A stretch of DNA of 64,000 nt from Acanthosoma haemorrhoidale. Its lineage: Eukaryota; Arthropoda; Insecta; Hemiptera; Acanthosomatidae. How positions within the stretch are numbered: position 1 is the stretch's first letter; each line of letters starts with the position of its first letter. The position numbers and the translations under genes are program-made. This document shows, piece after piece, positions 43,781-55,000 of this stretch. Under the pieces are notes generated by a model that was given only the letters and a program-made list of their open reading frames with translations, was not told where the DNA came from and searched no databases. The stretch covers positions 148,567,405 through 148,631,404 of the forward strand of contig OV884012.1 in the NCBI GenBank assembly GCA_930367205.1, read 5' to 3'.

Positions 43781-44410
43781 TCTCAGTCAGCATATCATAA
43801 CAAGCCCGGCACTACTTTTTGGAACTCCGCTTTTCCGTTTTCTCCACACGAGCACCATAAGTAGACTCCAGAGCTTCCAGAACAACATCCTGCGCACGGC
43901 ACTATGGCATACCCCTTTCCGGGAAATGAAGGTTCCTGACATCCACGAAAAGTTCAAGGTCCCCACCATCACCGAAGCAATCAGAAGAAGACGCATCAAT
44001 TTCTTCGACTCGATGAAACATTGCAAAAAACCCCTATTCCAAGACCTGACACCTCCACCACTACCGGCAAGATGGCAAATCTCTAGATCTGGGAAAGCAG
44101 ACCAAATGGTGGACATTACGGCCCTTGGCCAACCAACAAGCCTCTAACGGGCACCCATCACTGCTTTCCAACTGAATGAACTGCACTATATGCCTAGAGA
44201 GACTCTAGGCTCAGCCTTCAGTGGACTCTCACCACTGCAACGCAACATTTCCACCTCTACCGAGGCTTCCCACACTCCTTAATTCTCTCACTCCACCTTC
44301 AAACAGGTACTCCTACTAAAAGGATCCGCTCACCCCAAATAAATTCCATTTATTTTTCCCTTATCTATAATCTTAAAAATTTGAGAGCTAAGGAAAAAAA
44401 AAAAAAATAA
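43781..44410 (+). mobile_element. Retrotransposon family B, best-preserved copy (copy 2)
   Basis: This 630-bp 5'-truncated insertion lies inside repeat R. It carries an uninterrupted C-terminal reading frame from its first bases to 44147, a 3' untranslated region of about 250 bp with CTCCACCTTCAAACAGGTAC and GGATCCGCTCACCCC, and a tail of GGA15TAA-type sequence. Both ends are fixed by an 11-bp target duplication and by the empty-site paralogue. The intact frame and clear tail suggest it is the youngest copy of this family here. Confidence 0.95.
43782..44147 (+). pseudogene. Non-LTR retrotransposon ORF2 C-terminus (truncated by insertion)
   Basis: The 122-codon frame is open from the insertion boundary. 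Blocks in order are ALLFGTPLFRF, SRLQSFQNNILRTALWHTP, EMKVPDIHEKFKVPTITEAI, RRRRINFFDSM and RWQISRSGKADQMVD, ending GQPTSL-stop. The RLQSFQNxxLRTAL segment is homologous in position and sequence to RIQSFQSKVLRTIV in family A, pointing to a Jockey-type lineage for both. The endonuclease and reverse-transcriptase domains lay upstream and were never inserted here. It has no start codon of its own. Confidence 0.88.
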
Positions 44411-44545
44411 ATAAAATAACAAAACGTGTATATAATGTAGCGATACTACAGGAAATACAAAAATAATTGTAAATAGATTCGCCTGAGGATCTATAGTTAT
44501 ATATAATTATCTGTAAATTTAAAGGGGTTATAAAGAGAAAAGAAA
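44411..44545 (-). repeat. Dispersed repeat R, copy 2, second part
   Basis: The reverse complement continues the match to 4846-5040: TTTTGTTATTTTAT, CTACATTATATACA, GATTCGCCTGAGGATCTATA (as read on plus) and CCTTTAAATTTACAG. Copy 2 lacks the internal duplication seen in copy 1. The first 11 bases are the right target duplication. Confidence 0.85.
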
Positions 44546-45704
44546 ATTTTTAATTTTCTATATAATCAGAAATAGTAGGACATTACTTTAAATAAAAACG
44601 AAAAGAATACGAAAACTTCAGATAATTTTCTGTCACTTTCAAGGTAAATTTCATTTATAAATATTTTAAAATGCAATTTAGTTTATAATAGATTTTTTGT
44701 ATAAAGTTGTTTGATTGGAAGGGCTTGAATGATCCCATGACTATGGGATTCATGCAGAGTGCGCTGGCGGTCCAGTTATTATGCTGCCTGAAACAAGAGT
44801 TACAACTAAGCCGTTCCAAAGTGGGCCAGTTTGAGCTACCATTGTGCTAACTTGTAAGAAAAAGATTAGGCAGGCTTGTAAGAGAGAGAGAGGGAGAAAT
44901 AATAAGTTCTTTCTCAGAAGTGGCCACTTTGGCTGGCTCGAGTATTAAAATGGTTAAAGCCTAAGCTGTGAGCCTGCCGTGTGAATGACGACTGTGAGAG
45001 TGCTGTGTGATGCGTTTCTCGAGTGCGGCGGGCCCTCCTCAGTGGTTGCATTATTACCAGCCTCTCGAGTATCCTTGCGCCTATTGTTCCCCTTGCGCAC
45101 TCTCTCCCTTGCGCACAAGACTTATCCCTCCTCCCCCTATCTACACACGGCTTAGTCCATTTACACAGCCCCCCCCCCCCCGTGCACATGGCGTATCATT
45201 TATTTAAATTATTGCCTCTTCCTACAAACAACCACCCCCCTCCCCCCGCCATTGTTAATCTGCTAATTTAAACATTTGCCACTCAGTTTAAACAATTCGC
45301 TAGCCGGCCGCAAGTTTGCACAACCTGAGCACCGATTACAAACTTGATCAATGGCCGCAGTTACGTTAAGGAGCTCTCGTGTTTATATATATATCTGTTT
45401 AATCCCAAACACAATTAATAAAGAGAATTGCTCTTTAAATACTACTGCCAAGTAGTTGCACAAACAGGGAGGCCGGAGTAAAACAATCAAAGGCCAGATA
45501 ATCCGCTGATATTAATCGAGCACACCGAAGACGTTCACCAGCAGTCCAATAAACGCTTTTAAGCTCATCTTACTGGAAATAAAAACAAACAGGACTATTC
45601 AATTTGCCTTACTCATTTATGCAAAAGTAGTTACACATGTATCCTTAAGAGACTGCGTCAACTCAGATCTCCTAATTAAAATATCGATTAAGGATATGTA
45701 GGCA
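44546..45704. other. Unassigned block
   Basis: A GA-rich run lies at 44882-44894. The 44914-45270 stretch is GC-richer and pyrimidine-biased, ending in a C13 run (45169-45181). Its overlapping frames are proline-rich by composition and not persuasive. Confidence 0.45.
45169..45181 (+). repeat. C13 homopolymer
   Basis: Thirteen C residues within a pyrimidine-rich strand segment, one of the two longest such runs in the window. Confidence 0.95.
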
Positions 45705-45762
45705 GGAGATCGAACCCCGCAGTTTAAGCATGCCAACAACGGGGTACGGTTCTTCTTAATAG
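45705..45762 (-). repeat. tRNA-like element, possible SINE relic
   Basis: Minus strand: GGTTCGATCTCC is a B-box (45705-45716), with a T-arm CGGGG-TTCGATC-TCCTG that pairs when G-U is allowed. CTATTAAGAAGA (45751-45762) sits 45 bases upstream at the A-box position. The intervening CCCGTTGTTGGCATGCTTAA resembles the element at 25800-25857. A G9 run lies just beyond it. Confidence 0.4.
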
Positions 45763-46539
45763 TTTGGAGGGGGGGGGTGTAGGCTCCGAGAACAGTAGGG
45801 AACAATATTGTCAGGCAACATGGTCCAATTAGCCATCGTGTCATAACTATAGGATCATATGCACCAGGCTACCCATGGAAAATACTGGTAAGAACCACCA
45901 CACAAATATTTTGAAAATCATAGGAAATAATAGCTATTTCATAATAAACAGCCTACCTTGACCCTAGAGCACCAAAAGGTGTATATTCAAATAAGAAAAA
46001 AAAATCCATCTATTGTTGACAGTCAAATGAGTAAATTGACGCGTCAAACTCGGCATTAGTTGAGATTATATTAAGAGAAACACTTTAGATATGACTTATG
46101 CTTATATTCCAGCTAAGTCACAAGACGTTTATTTATTGTTCTCTCTATGAACGATGCTAATGTTTAAATTAATCAAATTCAAGCTTGAAGCGCTCTGAGC
46201 TTTAAATATTACCGAGCTAGTTTCAGTGCTTGGAGCTTGTCCAAGATTGAACTGATCCGATACGACGTCTGGTCTAGTAGAAAAGATGAGCATTTCATCA
46301 CTCGGGACTAGAGTTGTGGAACAATGTTATCTCTGACAGAGTTTGATAGGAGGGAAACTTGGAGTTGGGGTCGTAATATCTTCACACATATGTGAAGGCA
46401 CTTGAACAGTTGAAGGTGAGAAGATATTATTTTACAATAAAGCGAAACCGTCCCTTAATAAAATGCATTTTAATCGCTGCACTGCAGCTTTATTTTAATG
46501 CCTGGCAAATAAAAACATTGCATATGAAACATGAGTTTA

Positions 46540-46600
46540 GGTATCGAACTCACTGTCTATAAACACCACGAATGAGAATTATGGGCTGTTGCCCGTGATG
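46540..46600 (-). repeat. tRNA-like element, possible SINE relic
   Basis: Minus strand: GGCAACAGCCCATAATTCTC (A-box/D-arm-like) is followed 43 bases later by GAGTTCGATACC (B-box-like, about 46540-46552). The downstream sequence CTAAACTCATGTTTCATATG has no clear tail. It is degraded. Confidence 0.35.
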
Positions 46601-48332
46601 GTTATGCCTTCAAAGTGACAGAGAACAACAAATGACATCGCTGTCTAGAGACAGCCTGCTGAAGTTTCCGGGTAACTTTAGTCGGTTCTGGTTTGTACTG
46701 TACACAGGCAAGAATGCCTCATCCAACACTTGAGTCAACAATCCTCCCTTTAAAGCTTTTATATCCAAGCTTGAATATTATAATTATAAAAGAATTGGTT
46801 CATTAGAGTATTTGTTTAGTTTTTAGCGTCATTGAAATACCCCTCCTCATTGCAGGTTATTGCAGAGCCCAAAAGGAGAGGCTTTACCTTCAAATATATT
46901 TCGTCTGTACATTTATATATTCTGTGATACGACCACTATAAAAATGAAATAAATAATTTGAAAATTCAAAAGTATATTCCGCAATACTTAGAACCATTCT
47001 GAGAAGATTTTCGTTGAAGTAAATAATTGTAATTATGAAGCAAAAAAAAAATTTAAAGTCATATGATTCCTCAAGGGACAGCTCAGAAGCATTTTAAAAT
47101 TTTAACTTCAATTTTTATCTAAAGGTTGAAGTTGAGCTAATAGGTTTAATAAAAATAGGTTGGCGACCCATTTTCCCTTTAATATGGCTACATACGTGTG
47201 TTGAGAATGTATTAAGAATTATGTACATCAAATATCATCATGAATTAATGATGACTTACCTCATCGATTTTCTTATATTGGTTAGAATCAATCACTTACC
47301 TGGAAACAAAAAATAAATAATTATTAGTAATTTGAAAATGCACTTAAAATGTTTACAATAGTAATACAGTAATAATAATAAAGAATAGATTCATATTAGT
47401 CAATATTAGCTTGTCATTAAAGAGAACTAAATATTTTATGGAACTGTAATTCAGTGATGATTTCCTAAACATTCACCATGACTGGCCTCATGGCCAATTT
47501 TTTTTCATTAACAAGTTCAAATCTACTTGGACTCCATATAGCGTAAATCTGAAACAGAATGGTACGCTAATACGATGATGGATGCATAGAAGCGATGCAA
47601 TTTCCACATGTGTGTGTTATCTTGATGCATGGGTCTTCCGAAGTACATGTCGGTCTGGGTAACTGCGTTGCTGACCTTCACGTTCAATATGTCTGCCGAT
47701 TATATCGCTATATTATCGGCGATGAAACATGAACAAGTAGGGTTCAGATCCCGAGTTGAGGATCATCAACGGGGCTATATTCAGCACAAGGGCGAGTGAG
47801 TGAATTTTTGAGCACAATGGACAGGGCGTGAACCGAAATAACCAAATTGGTGGTAGAGCAGGTTGTGGGCTGTATTTTATGGTTGGATTAAAAGATTTGT
47901 CAACACTACAGAATAATTTTATTTTATTAATTTAATCACTTTCTTCAATTCAATGCATTCTCAAAGGATAAAATACTCTTAATTACATTTGAATGGTTCA
48001 TTATAAGCGGGATCAATAACATAATAAATTACGCATAAAGTTAACAGTTAAATAAAATTAATAGTTATAATAACACAATACATGAGATTAATTTGGTTTA
48101 AACACTTTTATTTTATTTTGTTTGATTGCTTAATTATATAATCCATCTAATAGTAACGTTTTACAGCCAGATTGATGCCATTTTTGAAGCCTTGTTTTGA
48201 CTAGGTTTTAATTAGCTTGGTCAATTAATTGTTATTAAAAGTGGTATTGTGTCGATCTTTTGCTGGGGGAAAACTTTACAAGGATCAGTTTGCTATCTCT
48301 AACCTACTTTTAGAAACCTTTTATTGAGATAA
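46601..48332. other. Unassigned block
   Basis: No gene is seen. On the minus strand at 47290-47300 CCAGGTAAGT looks like a splice donor, and TTTTTTGTTTCCAG a possible acceptor. The 40-nt segment to the next GAGGTAAGT has stops in all frames, so no coding exon is supported. A B-box-like GGTTCAGATCCC lies at 47741 with a partly paired T-arm. Confidence 0.45.
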
Positions 48333-48410
48333 AATCACAATTTTCTCTATTGGGCAATAGGCAATTGTCATCAATTATCTCATCCATACCTTATTTACAG
48401 TTCTGCAATC
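48333..48410 (-). mobile_element. Retrotransposon family A, extreme 3' fragment (copy h)
   Basis: Plus-strand reading ATAAAATCACAATTTTCTCT, ATTGGGCAATAGGCAATTGT, then TCTCATCCATACC and TTATTTACAG matches the reverse complement of the last 80 bases of family A. No tail or target duplication is evident. Confidence 0.75.
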
Positions 48411-49984
48411 CTCAGGCTGCTAGTTGCGTTACCCTGTGCTCCACATAAAAGAAAATATGCCTAGACTGGAATATAGGTAGTGTACCGATTATTTGGTTAC
48501 CTACTATTTTAAGTAATGTAAAAATCACATCAATCAAGGGCTACATCAATAATTATATCAGCTTTTGCAGTAGAGGTTTGCGATCCAATTCAGCTCTATT
48601 GGCGATGATGGAAAGCTCAATAAAATAATTGGAAATGGTAAAAACAGAGAGAGATAAATCAAAGGGGAAATAATTAAGGTAAATATTTTTAGAAGAAATG
48701 AGAGCCGGTCAGTCGGGATAATGGGTGACACTGCCTTAATGCAGAATGACATGAAATATTGGCCGTGCAAATAAAATCAGTAATGGAGATAATTCCGTAA
48801 TACCCCCCCCCCTGTTTGTGCGAATTAATAATTAAAGTACGGCTCCAAAATCAACAAAAATACCATTTATTCAATTTAAAACTCTTTCAATATTTGTTTT
48901 TGATGAAATGCAACGACAATCGTTAGGGGCCGAAATCCTGGGACACGCCATCCCCCAACGCGCCCGCATCTGATGAAATACCGGCAGGGCGACGGTGGAG
49001 GGATATTTTTTTCCCCTCGGCAAAAATAAAAATTACAGTTTAGAAGTAGAGTTGGGTATTTTATATAGCAATATATTTTAATATATACTTCCTCAGGGGA
49101 GGCACCGTTAGAGAAATATGGTGGGAATAAAAGTTTACCCCCGTGGAAGGGAAAAAGTTTAGGAAATGTATGGCTATATTATATGTCCTGAGTGATATAC
49201 ATTCACCCTCCTTTATCCACCGGGCCCAGGTTAACTAAAAATTATGAATTAATGTATATTTCAACCTTTCCTCTTAAAATTATTATAAATGCGACACCCC
49301 TTAATATGAAACTCTAAAAAGCGTGGGGCAAAAATTCGAAGAAAAAATATATAAAACCCACTGGAAGCTACTATCTCCATTTTAATGTTGAGGCAGACGT
49401 TTATCTTTCCGTACTGAGTTTATTGCCGTGCGGAGACGTTACAAATGTTTTTAAATAATAGCTCTTTAGATAATTTGGAACCGTTTTATTCAAGAATATA
49501 TTCAGTAACTTACATCGTCTTGGCAGGAGAATTGTTGCCTGAAGAACCGCTGTGCAGCGGAGAATAGTTTTGTTGGTTAATGACTTTGGGAGATCATTAC
49601 GGTTGAATCTAAATAATTATTATTAATCAGCAGACTAAATGAAACGGCTGGTTAAATACAGTTCAGTAACAGCTCTCCAGTTAGTGCAAGAGGAAAATTC
49701 AAGTTCGAGTAATCTTTTATTGCAGACCAACCATTAAATATAGCTTTAGATCATGTAAAGTATTCGAAACTTCACTTTCACGTTCTAATGCCTGCGTTTA
49801 TAATATCACCGCTATAAGGGAGCTGACTGACTGTTGTGGAGTTCGGGATTCATTAATGAAAAATAGTTGTTAATGGATATTGTTCAACATACTAGGTACG
49901 TTTGCATCAGGTCCTTGTCTGTGAAGGTGGTTAGCGTCGACTGTTTAACACATTTATGTAACTATTAACAATGAGCTTACAGTA
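48411..49984. other. Unassigned block
   Basis: A C10 run lies at 48803-48812. No gene is seen; frames are short. Confidence 0.5.
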
Positions 49985-50312
49985 TCTTAGCTGAGAACAA
50001 ATTACTAATTTACAAAGTTATACTTAAGGCAATCTGGACATACGGAATTGAGCTATGGGGGACAGCAAAAACATCAAGCGTATCCAATCATAAGTCCTGA
50101 GAACAATAGTAAATGCCCCTTATTACGTCAGCAACAAACCCCTTCATAACGATCTTAATATACCTTACATTCTTGAACTTATCCCTTCCAAGTTCATAAA
50201 ATTCCATAGTAACCTATCCAAGCACCCTAATCCCCTAGCACAGTCATTTAGCACTCATCCCTATAATCCTCCTCGGAGACTAAAACGGTAGTGGCTTCGT
50301 GACCTGCTATAA
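49985..50312 (+). pseudogene. Jockey-clade-like ORF2 C-terminal relic
   Basis: Frames joined by eye show LAENKLLIYKVILKAIWTYG followed by IELWGTA, a frame change near 50070, then LRTIVNAPYYVSNK, LHNDLNIPYILELIPSKF, NLSKHPNPLAQ and a terminal WLRDLL-stop. ENKLLIYK...IWTYGIELWG is characteristic of the region after the reverse transcriptase domain of Jockey-type elements. A short deletion removes part of the RIQSFQ block (CCAATCATAAGTCC). It is non-functional. Confidence 0.85.
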
Positions 50313-50323
50313 ATGCGTATAAA

Positions 50324-50650
50324 GTGGGAGTCCTAGCAATGGCCAGTTTCTCCAATCATGTCCTGAGCGTATGTGTCGCGCTCTTCGTCATCCTCCACTG
50401 GCTGGTGTCCGATGACGTGGCTGACGGAGGAGCGTGGGAGCCAACCCAAGACTCCACTTCCCCTTTCGTATGTGATGGAGGTGACAACGTTGTAGATTTG
50501 AGAGGACTCGGGGCTATTTGTAAATACTGTATGAATGAGCGAGTGAATGAAAATTGTAAATATGGTATGAATGAAAACATTTACCACAATTACTTATTGC
50601 CCAATGAGGCAGATTGTAATTTTATCATGATAAAGCTGTTTTATAATTAA
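50324..50650 (+). CDS. 3'-region open frame of family A (probably untranslated)
   Basis: A 108-codon frame begins within the 3' untranslated region, 12 bases after the ORF2 stop. Its first codon is not a plain ATG; the first ATG opens MASFSNHVLSVCVALFVILH. It includes a hydrophobic N-terminal stretch, DVADGGAWEPTQD and KYCMNERVNENCKYGMNENI. The minus-strand copy at 7996-8455 has a similar frame, but copies e and g break it and copies c and d lack parts. This is most likely a fortuitous frame in conserved 3' sequence. Confidence 0.2.
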   Translation: MGVLAMASFSNHVLSVCVALFVILHWLVSDDVADGGAWEPTQDSTSPFVCDGGDNVVDLRGLGAICKYCMNERVNENCKYGMNENIYHNYLLPNEADCNFIMIKLFYN

Positions 50651-50655
50651 ATCTT

Positions 50656-51641
50656 CTACTTTGATGAGGCTTCGGTTACGGGGAATTAATTTTAATTTCA
50701 GAAATTTGTCCCATATAGATGAGTTGAATGCTCAAAGATTCGCTGAATGGACCATAATGAGACCAGTCGGTATATGATGTAGGAGTTGAAGAGCAACCAA
50801 CAATGCGAATCCCAAGAAAATATTACTCGAATCAGAGAGAGAGAGATGAAGCCTTTTTGCCAATTCATAAAACGACATTCACATATATATGTATAAGGTA
50901 AGCCCTGCGGCCGATGGGAAGTAATACGAGAAAGAACATAAACGATTTAGAAGAAAAGAACAGAGGAAAGGAGGAGTGGAAGACAGCAGACAAAAAACGG
51001 TCTAAATTGATATAAGGCAGTCAGAGAGGAACATGAGGGGAATCGCACAAAGGGGAGAAACAAAAAATATGAATATTTCAGCCGAGGGAAGATGACTGGC
51101 GTCTTATATAGTTTAGATAACAAATTTCAAAAGCGGGGGGGGGGGAGCGGGCTACGGCCGGAGGAGACTTTGTATTATGTAGGGAAGGAAAGAAACACAA
51201 GCCATTCTCGGCCATGTTTACTCACAAAATAAAGGCCATTTGGTAAATAAAAGATTATTTACAATAGGGAAAGGTGTGTGACTGAGTACTGCCTTTACAC
51301 ACACCACGTATGACTGTCTGCTTTTGTAACGTCCGCGCTACACAAATATATTAGTAAAGATAACTCTGCCTTCGTTAGCAACCTTTTATTTAACATTATC
51401 CCTTCACCCATTATTCATATGATATCTACAATATGGTTGTTATTATGTTACGAATCCGTGGGAGAGTTGACTTTGTCCCAGGGTCAAAAAATATATGTTC
51501 AACTCCCCAAAAAATACAAAAATGACTTGATTTTTGAGCAAAAATATTATTTACCAGAATTTCTCAAACACTGAAAAATATCTAAAATTCATAAAAAAAT
51601 ATACAAAACGTCATTCTTTGCTTTTTTACTCAATTTCTATT
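50656..51641. other. Unassigned block, purine-rich plus strand
   Basis: About 50900-51170 is markedly purine-rich on the plus strand (AGAAGAAAAGAACAGAGGAA-like), ending with a G11 run at 51135-51145. No gene is seen. Confidence 0.5.
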
Positions 51642-51651
51642 ATTAGCTTAC
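51642..51651 (+). repeat. Target site duplication, left (ATTAGCTTAC)
   Basis: ATTAGCTTAC at 51642-51651 is repeated exactly at 52086-52095, flanking the minus-strand family A copy. Confidence 0.8.
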
Positions 51652-52085
51652 AAGGAGCAATAACAAAAACATTTTTTGGGATAAAATTACTATCTGCCTT
51701 ATTGGGCATTATGTGGTTGTGATCAATGATTTACGGTCCTTAGAAAGCCCCTCACGCTCCTCCATCAGCCGCGTCCCCAAATACCAACCAGTGTAGGCTG
51801 ACCAAGAGCGTTAGAGCCACAGACGCTCAGGAATAGATTGGAAAAACAGGTCATTGCCAGGACTCCCACCTTCAAGTATTAATAGCAGGTCACGAGGCCA
51901 CTGCTGATTTAGTCTCCAAGGAGGATTATAGGGATGTGTGGTGCAGTGTAATGTCTGTGCTAGGGGATTATAGGGTGGTTGGATAGGTTTTGATGGGATT
52001 TCATAAATTAGAAAGGAATGAGTTGAAGAATATAGGGTATATGATGATCGTTATTAAGGGTTCTGTTGCTGGCGTAATAAGTGAC
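51652..52085 (-). mobile_element. Retrotransposon family A, 3' part with TSD (copy g)
   Basis: The minus strand runs from the ORF2 C-terminal codons (GTTATTACGCCAGCAACAG-equivalent near 52070) through the coding end and 3' region to GCCCAATAAGGCAGATAGTA and an A-rich tail (TTTTTT at 51680 on plus). An internal deletion removes the middle of the 3' region between CCCCTCACGCTCC-side and ATGATTTACGG-side sequence (the ATGAATGAGCGAG blocks are missing). A 10-bp exact direct repeat flanks it. Confidence 0.9.
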
Positions 52086-52095
52086 ATTAGCTTAC

Positions 52096-55000
52096 TAATC
52101 TTTTTTTGTATTTGAATTTATTTTTGAGTCGAGTTATTTAATTTTCATTTATCTAACAGATGAAATTGTTAATAAATTAGAAAGTAGCACACTACGGCGA
52201 GCTTATGTACATTCCTGGTTGTAGATACAAATTTTCCTCAGTAACTTATAATTTTATTGTAATCAGGTAAGAATTAATGTTTCAATAATCATAACGTAAT
52301 GTTTTGATAGGGAAACCAGTAAAAATTTACGATGATGAGAAGCCCAGCACCTTATTATACTCCGAGACAGGCTACATGTTGTTGTTTTTTTTCAGAAACA
52401 TGCCCATAAATCAAAAGTATAACGCTGCGTACACAGAAGGAACAGCCCATCCTTCCTGCTCTAGTCAAACTACATAAAAACATTAAAGTAAAAAATGTAC
52501 TTTGTAAACTAGCCAAGGAAAGACGTAGTTAATAGATAAAATATTGGAACTCGTTTAGGTGGTGGGAGATTCAAGGTGGTCAAAATAACGAGATGAATTC
52601 CATCTTCAGATCTCAGTCACGAAAGAGTCTGAGGTCATTCACGTTTTGATGAATATAATTACTTCAAAAATAAACGAGAACACATTAAAAGCCAACAAGC
52701 TGTGTTAGTATTGACCTAGGATAACAAGCGGTACCACACGCTCTTTCTAGACAGCCGCTTTCAAGTTCCTATGTCGGGTGGAAAGTTTTCTAAATACACG
52801 GTAGATTAAACGGCGTACCCACCAAGATGCAAATAACCGTTCAAGATTGAAAAAAAAAATGTTTTATTCCGAACTTAGATGTAAGCGTGATAGGCGACCA
52901 GGATAAATAAAAGCTTTTACAATCCAATTTGCATTAATAAGCAATAATATTCACTTTTATTGTTAAGACAGGGGCTGGCCAAGGTCAGCTATGTGGGTGG
53001 TTAATGATTGATAGACAAAAAGAGAAAAATTGCTATAAACTGGAAATAATTGGGTTGTGAAGTTTATGTGCAGACTGTATGTATTACAATAGTAATATGT
53101 ACGGCTATGTAATAAAACATTCACACCTTAGAGACCATCCATATTCATACAAGGTAAGCTCCCAGCTAAGATTCTTATGAATATCTAAATTGGAAACTTT
53201 GCAATCGGCCAATTTATATTTTGAGGCGTATTTTATGCTTGACAGTTCCGATTATCTGCCTTGGAGTATCTCCGAGCGTAACTATCTCGTCAACTATGTA
53301 TGATGTTTATTCAAGGAGTTTGATGTATATTATTGAAGAATATTATTAGTGCCTAGTAGGAGGAAGATGGTGTAGAGTACTGCGCATATTTATCTATGAA
53401 AAATTCCCTTCGCCAGTTCTTCGTTCCGGAATGGGTTGCTGAAATCCTGGTGATTATAAGGTGATACTGGCCACAACGTTCTTTTCCTTGCATTGATCCC
53501 TTTGGTAGAAACATCAAAAGTGATAAAAATCGTATTATGATACAGCTCTAATGAAGTGCTGCCAAGCAATCTGAAGAGATGAACTCCCAAGATAAAGAAG
53601 ATGGAAAAACAACAACAGAAATAAGGCTAAAAAAATGAAAAGAAAGATAAGAAATGATGAAAAATGGAAAGGTAGATAAGGTAGGATGATGAAGCAACGT
53701 TCAGTTAATAGTCAATAGATTCTAATGAAAGCGATCTTTTGTAATGCCGGAGGATTCATACTGAGAAATTTACAGGAATCCCTTATGAAAATTTCTCCCT
53801 ATACTAAGCTTTTGTCTTATGAAAGTCATAACTTATGAAAAGTCTAACTTATAATCAGTGCTAACTTTCTATTCCGAGGGGGGGTCTGCCATGGCAGGCC
53901 ACTGAGAGTTGTTCCTACGGTTTAAGATTTGTTTCAAACTGTCCTTACTGATAACGATACTCAAGGTCTTAAACTTGAAAATGGAAAAGACGAATTAATT
54001 ACGAAATATATAAAATAAGAAGTAGTCGAATGTCAGTTTGAATTTGTATACCGCGAACAAAATTGCGATAATTTTAGTTTTAATAAGGTTAGTAAACTTG
54101 GTGACGAGTAAATGCTCTTTAGTTCAAGCGACGCTTCGCTGTGGGAGCGGCCAGTAGAAATGTATAGAAAGATTTTCATAATTATATCATTGCTCAAATA
54201 CTTAGTTGCTTAAGCCAAGGAGCTCAGGGGGTTGGAAGTTTTGAAATGAAGCTAACTAGAGACGGTGGGGGGGGGAGAGAGGAAGAGGGGGCATTTATTT
54301 AAAATCGACATTTCAAATATTTGTAGACGTTCCCTTGGAGTATGGGGAACCTAAGGGGATAAGGGAGGGGGTGATGGAAATGCGGGGTACGTCATGACGC
54401 AAGCTCCCAAGCTCGAGTGTCTTCAAACATTGCATAAATATGAATAATTCGAGCTAGGCGCATACTCATAGACTCAGGTAAATACATACATACGCGCATA
54501 CACTTACACCGCCTTATATATAACCTGTTTATTTAATCGATCGCTTGTCAAGACTGTTCACTGGCCCAGGAGCTCTCCTGCTTCGAGGGGGCAGGGGCTT
54601 GACGTCAAAATATTGACCTCGTAATGGATATTATCCCCACCAGCTCTCCTCCAACCTACCCTTTGTCAATTAGTCAATGATAATATTTGACTTTTTTAGC
54701 TCATTTGCACCGAAGGCTCTTACGCCGACACAAGTACACAAAGCGGGGTATATCGGATGGCCTCAATTCAGCCCCGTAATTCATCTATTATTCTTTTTTA
54801 AGTTTATTTACTCCCGTTGTCTGCCTATTGATTAAGTCAACATTGATGAAGGAGTTTGAATATTTTATCGGTCCCTTTATAGAATCGTAAAAAAAATGAA
54901 AGACTACAAAAGAAAAATATAAACATCAAGGAAACTACTGAACTTATTTGTTTTATATGTCAGCCATGGTAGGTCGATGAAAGCAGTCTAAACAAAAAAA

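Larger units (their letters stand above)
49985..50655 (+). mobile_element. Retrotransposon family A, longest copy (copy f)
   Basis: It starts within the ORF2 C-terminal region and extends through the stop at 50310-50312 and the whole 3' untranslated region to TAATTTTATCATGATAAAGC near 50637. It serves as the reference for the other copies: RT C-terminus, then about 345 bp of 3' sequence with GGAGTCCTAGCAATGGCC, CTGACGGAGGAGCGTGGGAG, TGTATGAATGAGCGAGTGAA and GCCCAATGAGGCAGATTGTA. There is no long A tail, and no target duplication was found. Confidence 0.92.

Noticed and set aside
44914..45271. Overlapping proline-rich frames on both strands
   Set aside because: All arise from a pyrimidine-rich, C-run-bearing segment and appear in several frames at once, which is the signature of composition rather than coding.
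47270..47345. Apparent 40-nt microexon on the minus strand between TTTTTTGTTTCCAG and GAGGTAAGT
   Set aside because: The segment has stop codons in all three frames and no neighbouring coding exon. An untranslated exon cannot be excluded, but there is no evidence for it.
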